This document shows, piece after piece, positions 40,971 through 43,803 of a DNA stretch of 43,803 bases; positions within the stretch are counted from its first letter, which is position 1, and each line of letters starts with the position of its first letter. The position numbers and the translations under genes were made by a program. Origin of the DNA: Tatumella sp. JGM91 (GTDB taxonomy: Bacteria; Pseudomonadota; Gammaproteobacteria; Enterobacterales; Enterobacteriaceae); assembly GCF_018257575.1 (NCBI RefSeq), contig NZ_JAERJP010000025.1:1-43803 (forward strand), in the 5' to 3' direction. The notes beneath the pieces were generated by a model. That model was given only the letters and a program-made list of their open reading frames with translations. It was not told where the DNA came from and made no database searches.

Positions 40971-41210
40971 GTGAGTAAAGAAATAGCTGGACCAGCGTTT
41001 CCGATTGCTGCAACAGAATGGCATGGCAGCGATTCAGGGATGGATTTAAGGGACTATCTTGCAGCTAAAGCTATGCAGGGATATTTATCTAATGCTTGGC
41101 AAGCAAAGGAAATGGATGAAACTGGCGACTCCTCCGCAGAGCAAATGGCTTTAGTGGCAGAAGCCGCATACTGCATGGCTGACGCAATGCTTAAATCTCG
41201 TGGTGAGTAA
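40971..41210 (+). CDS. Unknown phage protein, PL operon
   Basis: 79 residues beginning at a GTG with AGAGG upstream. It contains GMDLRDYLAAKAMQGYLSN, a motif of a common family of small phage proteins with no known function. Mostly helical, acidic. Confidence 0.7.
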   Translation: MSKEIAGPAFPIAATEWHGSDSGMDLRDYLAAKAMQGYLSNAWQAKEMDETGDSSAEQMALVAEAAYCMADAMLKSRGE

Positions 41211-41303
41211 CCCCCTATAGCTCATTAAAGAGTGGGCTATGTGGGTAATACTGCCCTGAACAGGAGTGGAAGACCTGTTCTGATTAAATTAGAGAAATCT
41301 TGC

Positions 41304-41328
41304 GCCCTCCATGTGAGGGCTTTTTTTT
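41304..41328 (+). terminator. Terminator in the PL operon (2)
   Basis: GCCCTC, five bases, GAGGGC and eight U residues, ending ten bases before the next start codon. Confidence 0.85.
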
Positions 41329-41338
41329 CGGAGGAGGT

Positions 41339-41659
41339 ATGTCTGATTTCAGTATCGCCTTTAAGTACGGAACGCACAGTCCTGAACGAGTTCTAGCAGA
41401 ATTGCCACTGGCAGATGCTGAGCTGATTATCCGCCAGCAAATACGGGAGGAGCTGGAGAGTCAAATAGCTGACGAGTATATGGACAGAATCTCAGAAGCA
41501 GAGGATGAAGCCAGTGATTGGGAGTCAAGAGCTGAAGAATGGCAAGGCGATGCGGAAGGTATGGCCGAATACATTAGCCGGGCAATTGAAGCCCCCACTC
41601 TTGATGAAGCCATTCAGGTCCTCACAGAAGCGCGAAATTACTACTCGGAACACTTCTAA
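41339..41659 (+). CDS. Acidic helical phage protein
   Basis: 106 residues from MSDFSIAFKYGTHSPERVLA; the site GGAGGAGG is close (spacing short). Very acidic helices (DEYMDRISEAEDEASDWESR). Unknown family. It lies between two terminators. Confidence 0.6.
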   Translation: MSDFSIAFKYGTHSPERVLAELPLADAELIIRQQIREELESQIADEYMDRISEAEDEASDWESRAEEWQGDAEGMAEYISRAIEAPTLDEAIQVLTEARNYYSEHF

Positions 41660-41682
41660 GCAGCCCCAGAGCTGCTTTTTTT
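41659..41682 (+). terminator. Terminator in the PL operon (3)
   Basis: AGCAGC, six bases, GCTGCT and seven U residues, starting in the stop codon of the acidic protein gene. Confidence 0.8.
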
Positions 41683-41747
41683 ATGCCTGTCATATCAGCG
41701 TCCATTCACTGAGTGGGCGGTTATATGACCACATTCAGGAGAGGATT

Positions 41748-42725
41748 ATGGAAAGCACAGAGTTACAGCTGTATGCACTGCCAAAGACGGCGGGTGAACT
41801 GGAGGCGGCGTTTATCAGTGGTGATTACACCGACCGGCTGATTGAAGAAATCCGCGCTAAAGCAAAGTCAGTCGTTGGTGACATCAACACTACCAAAGGA
41901 CGTAAAGCCTACATCAGTATGGCGGCCACCGTTCGCAGCTCGAAGGTCGCAATTGATGATGCCGGTAAGACGCTGGTCGCTGAAATGAAAAAGCGCCCTG
42001 CCCTGGTTGATGCCAGTCGCCGGAAGATTCGCGAGGCACTGGATGAACTGGCTATCGAAATCCGTCAGCCGGTGACCGATTGGGAAGCCGAGCAGGAACG
42101 CATCAAGGTAGAAGAAGCACTAGCAGCCGCCCACGCCGAAGCGCTGGAAATGAATGAAGCATTCGACAAAGCAGTGGCTGAAAAATTCGAGTCCGATCAT
42201 GAAATCGCCCTGCTGATGAATGATAAGTTCGACCGTGACCGCGCCGAAACCGCACGGTTGGCCGAGCAACAACGTATTGAGCATGAGCAGCGCATCGCCC
42301 AGGAAGCTGAAGAGCGTGTTAAGCGTGAGGTTGAGGAAAAAGCCCAACGTGATCGCGAAGAGACTGAACTCCGGGAACGTGAGCTACAGGCCGCAGCCGA
42401 AAAGGAAAAACAGGAACGTATCGCCGCAGAGCAACGTGCCGAGCAGCAGCGTACCGAAGCCCAGCAACTGGCTGAGCGTGATAAGCGGGAAGCTATCGAG
42501 GCCGAACGCCGCAAAGCCGCTCAGGTCGAGCAGGCTCGACTGGCTGAAGAAAAACGCATCAAAGATGAAGCCGACCGCCGGGCCAGAGATACAGAGCATC
42601 GTCGCAATATCAATCTCGCAGCAGTATCTGCACTGGTCGAATCCGGCCTGACCGAGGACTGTGCAAAAGCATGTATCAAATCAATCGCTAAAGGTCAGGT
42701 ACCAGCAGTAACCATCAACTACTAA
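41748..42725 (+). CDS. Long coiled-coil protein of the recombination region
   Basis: 325 residues from MESTELQLYALPKTAGELEA (AGGAGAGG upstream). N-terminal 115 residues are a globular/helical part with KSVVGDINTTKGRKAYISMA; residues about 120-290 are a nearly pure coiled coil rich in Glu, Arg, Ala, Gln; the end (VSALVESGLTEDCAKACIKS) is a small helical domain. Similar TolA-like annotated proteins sit before RecE/RecT-type genes in prophages. No ATPase motif. May organise recombination proteins; not known. Start upstream of 41748 is shadow. Confidence 0.7.
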   Translation: MESTELQLYALPKTAGELEAAFISGDYTDRLIEEIRAKAKSVVGDINTTKGRKAYISMAATVRSSKVAIDDAGKTLVAEMKKRPALVDASRRKIREALDELAIEIRQPVTDWEAEQERIKVEEALAAAHAEALEMNEAFDKAVAEKFESDHEIALLMNDKFDRDRAETARLAEQQRIEHEQRIAQEAEERVKREVEEKAQRDREETELRERELQAAAEKEKQERIAAEQRAEQQRTEAQQLAERDKREAIEAERRKAAQVEQARLAEEKRIKDEADRRARDTEHRRNINLAAVSALVESGLTEDCAKACIKSIAKGQVPAVTINY

Positions 42726-42744
42726 TCACACCGGAGTATCGCTA

Positions 42745-42885
42745 ATGGCTACCACCATCGGCGGCGTCATTGGCGCTGCTACCTACTTGTTAAACCACGT
42801 TAAATTATTCACCACTACCCAACTGGAGCGCATCCAGAAGTTCGTCAACGATGCTGCCCGTCCGGGGCCGGAGGCTTTCGCATGA
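42745..42885 (+). CDS. Small phage protein (46 residues)
   Basis: MATTIGGVIGAATYLLNHVK, TTTQLERIQKFVNDAARPGP. A short hydrophobic start and a basic helix. Ribosome site CCGGAG. ATGA overlap with the next gene. Unknown role. Confidence 0.6.
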   Translation: MATTIGGVIGAATYLLNHVKLFTTTQLERIQKFVNDAARPGPEAFA

Positions 42886-43001
42886 AATACATCATCCAAA
42901 GTGCAGAACTGGTAATCGCATTCAGCGGATCGGTTCACCTCTATCCGAATACGCCAGCCGGCTTTGTGGAAATGGTCAGAGACTTCCGGAGGTCAAAATG
43001 A
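42882..43001 (+). CDS. Small phage protein (39 residues)
   Basis: MKYIIQSAELVIAFSGSVHL ending VRDFRRSK. Coupled by ATGA overlaps on both sides. Unknown role. Confidence 0.55.
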   Translation: MKYIIQSAELVIAFSGSVHLYPNTPAGFVEMVRDFRRSK

Positions 43002-43195
43002 GCATACCCAACGAGCTAAAAATACCACGGACGGCAGCTATGAGAGCCGAATGGCGTCGCTATTGCCTGGTAAGAGCGCTGGAATGCCGACGGCTGGGTA
43101 GTGATTGGGTCGAAGCAAAGCGCCATGCGCTGCACAACGCCAAGCTCGAAAGACAACTGATCCGAATGTTTAAGGAGGATGACCATGCTGCATGA
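42998..43195 (+). CDS. Small basic phage protein (65 residues)
   Basis: MSIPNELKIPRTAAMRAEWR, then helical and basic (RRYCLVRALECRRLGSDWVE, LERQLIRMF). CCGGAGG upstream, ATGA overlap. Similar small proteins accompany recE in prophages; function unknown. Confidence 0.65.
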   Translation: MSIPNELKIPRTAAMRAEWRRYCLVRALECRRLGSDWVEAKRHALHNAKLERQLIRMFKEDDHAA

Positions 43196-43445
43196 ACCAG
43201 CATTCGCCGTTGCCGAAAGTATCGAAGCCCAGCGCTGGGATCGGCACTACAACGAACTGAATTACGACGAAGCGGTACGCGAGCGGGCCGAAGAGTTGTC
43301 TGCCCTATTCCCTGACGATATCGAACTGTTCGCCAAGGAAAATCCAGCTTATTCATTCATGTTGGCTGGGGATGATGCCCAAGACGAGTATGCCGATTTT
43401 GTCGATCGCCTTTGCCTGAAACTGGCAGAGGCTGAGTGGAGCTAA
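43185..43445 (+). CDS. Acidic phage protein before recE
   Basis: 86 residues. I start at ATG 43185 because AAGGAGG ends seven bases before it; ATG 43179 directly abuts that site. Acidic ([30 protein letters not shown]). Two bases separate it from recE, so it may act with the nuclease. Confidence 0.65.
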   Translation: MLHEPAFAVAESIEAQRWDRHYNELNYDEAVRERAEELSALFPDDIELFAKENPAYSFMLAGDDAQDEYADFVDRLCLKLAEAEWS

Positions 43446-43447
43446 TC

Positions 43448-43803
43448 ATGGAGCCAGGTATCTATCACGACATTTCCAACCACGACTATCACACCGGCCC
43501 GGGCGTCAGCAAATCACAGCTGGATGATATCGCTATCAGCCCAGCAATTTATCAGTGGCGCAAGCTGGCGCCAGTCGATGAAGAAAAGACCGCGGCACTC
43601 GATATGGGCACCGCCCTTCACTGCCTACTACTGGAGCCGGACGAGTTCGGCAAGCGGTTTGAGATAGGTCCGGAGGTCAATCGTCGGACTGTCGCAGGGC
43701 GCGAAGAAGAGCAACAATTTCTGGAGCGATGCAAGCGGACGGGTATCACACCAATCACTCATGACGATGACAGGAAGCTGAAACTCATGCGAGACAGTGC
43801 CAT
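43448..43803 (+). CDS. recE: RecE-type exonuclease VIII, 5' part
   Basis: The first 118 codons are visible: [72 protein letters not shown]. This matches the C-terminal nuclease part of E. coli RecE, starting at its own ATG, so it is a short version without the long N-terminal part of the Rac protein. RecE degrades 5' strands and hands 3' ends to RecT, which should follow. The catalytic PD-(D/E)xK residues lie past the window end. GGAGCTAATC precedes the ATG. Confidence 0.88.
   Translation, partial: MEPGIYHDISNHDYHTGPGVSKSQLDDIAISPAIYQWRKLAPVDEEKTAALDMGTALHCLLLEPDEFGKRFEIGPEVNRRTVAGREEEQQFLERCKRTGITPITHDDDRKLKLMRDSA

Noticed and set aside
42197-42514. Ser/Arg/Cys-rich minus-strand frame of 105 residues
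   Set aside because: Complement of the Glu/Arg/Ala coiled-coil gene; composition is a shadow effect.

Overview
The window looks like a piece of an Enterobacterales chromosome (the flanking genes are close to E. coli tmaR, yeeA, dacD and sbcB, but sbmC is absent from its usual place between yeeA and dacD, so it is not E. coli itself) carrying most of a P22-like lambdoid podovirus prophage. No rRNA, tRNA, insertion sequence or CRISPR array was seen.

Host flank, about 1-7250: a PanE-type ketopantoate reductase, then tmaR, yeeA and dacD on the minus strand, an orphan pair of phage-derived regulators (an Ogr/Delta-type zinc finger and an S24 repressor), a DUF1275 (YoaK-type) membrane protein, a one-helix small protein, and finally the first 16 codons of sbcB (exonuclease I). 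The sbcB reading frame is cut at 7254 and runs into foreign DNA that stops it after 23 codons. This junction is taken as attL of the prophage.

Prophage, about 7255 to beyond 43803: (a) attL end, a UmuD-like S24-fold protein and a tailspike with a P22-type head-binding domain and an S74 chaperone domain; (b) an immI region (ant, arc, mnt) with Mnt and Arc operator candidates, plus two secreted proteins co-oriented with mnt; (c) the complete P22 head, tail and packaging set read right to left (3, 2, 1, 8, 5, small ORF, 4, 10, 26, 14, 7, 20, 16); (d) a collagen-like head fibre and three accessory genes; (e) spanins, SAR-type lysozyme, holin, a late regulator at the Q position; (f) a nin-like cluster with several very small overlapping genes (one a NinF-like double CxxC protein); (g) DnaB-type helicase, an O-type initiator with an iteron origin inside the gene, an OOP-like antisense RNA, CII, Cro; (h) OR, CI, and a KilA-N protein in the rex position, a run of four terminators, OL/PL; (i) the PL operon with SieB on the opposite strand, small recombination-region genes and the start of a RecE-type exonuclease VIII. 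Integrase and attR must lie past the right end.

How it works together: CI holds PR and PL through a shared 17-bp operator. No N gene is visible; instead the PL and PR transcripts each carry the same conserved sequence blocks at the positions where phage HK022 carries its put antitermination RNAs, and the PL operon is broken by several strong terminators. So early gene expression here probably relies on put-type RNA. A second immunity system (Mnt/Arc/Ant) is tail-side, as in P22. At least six genes look like lysogen-expressed or exclusion cargo (KilA-N after cI, SieB, the Rap1a/Tai-type protein and lipoprotein after mnt, a Cys-His-Asp protein, the UmuD-like protein). The prophage removes host exonuclease I and brings RecE, an interesting match with the classical recBC sbcA/sbcB suppressor genetics.
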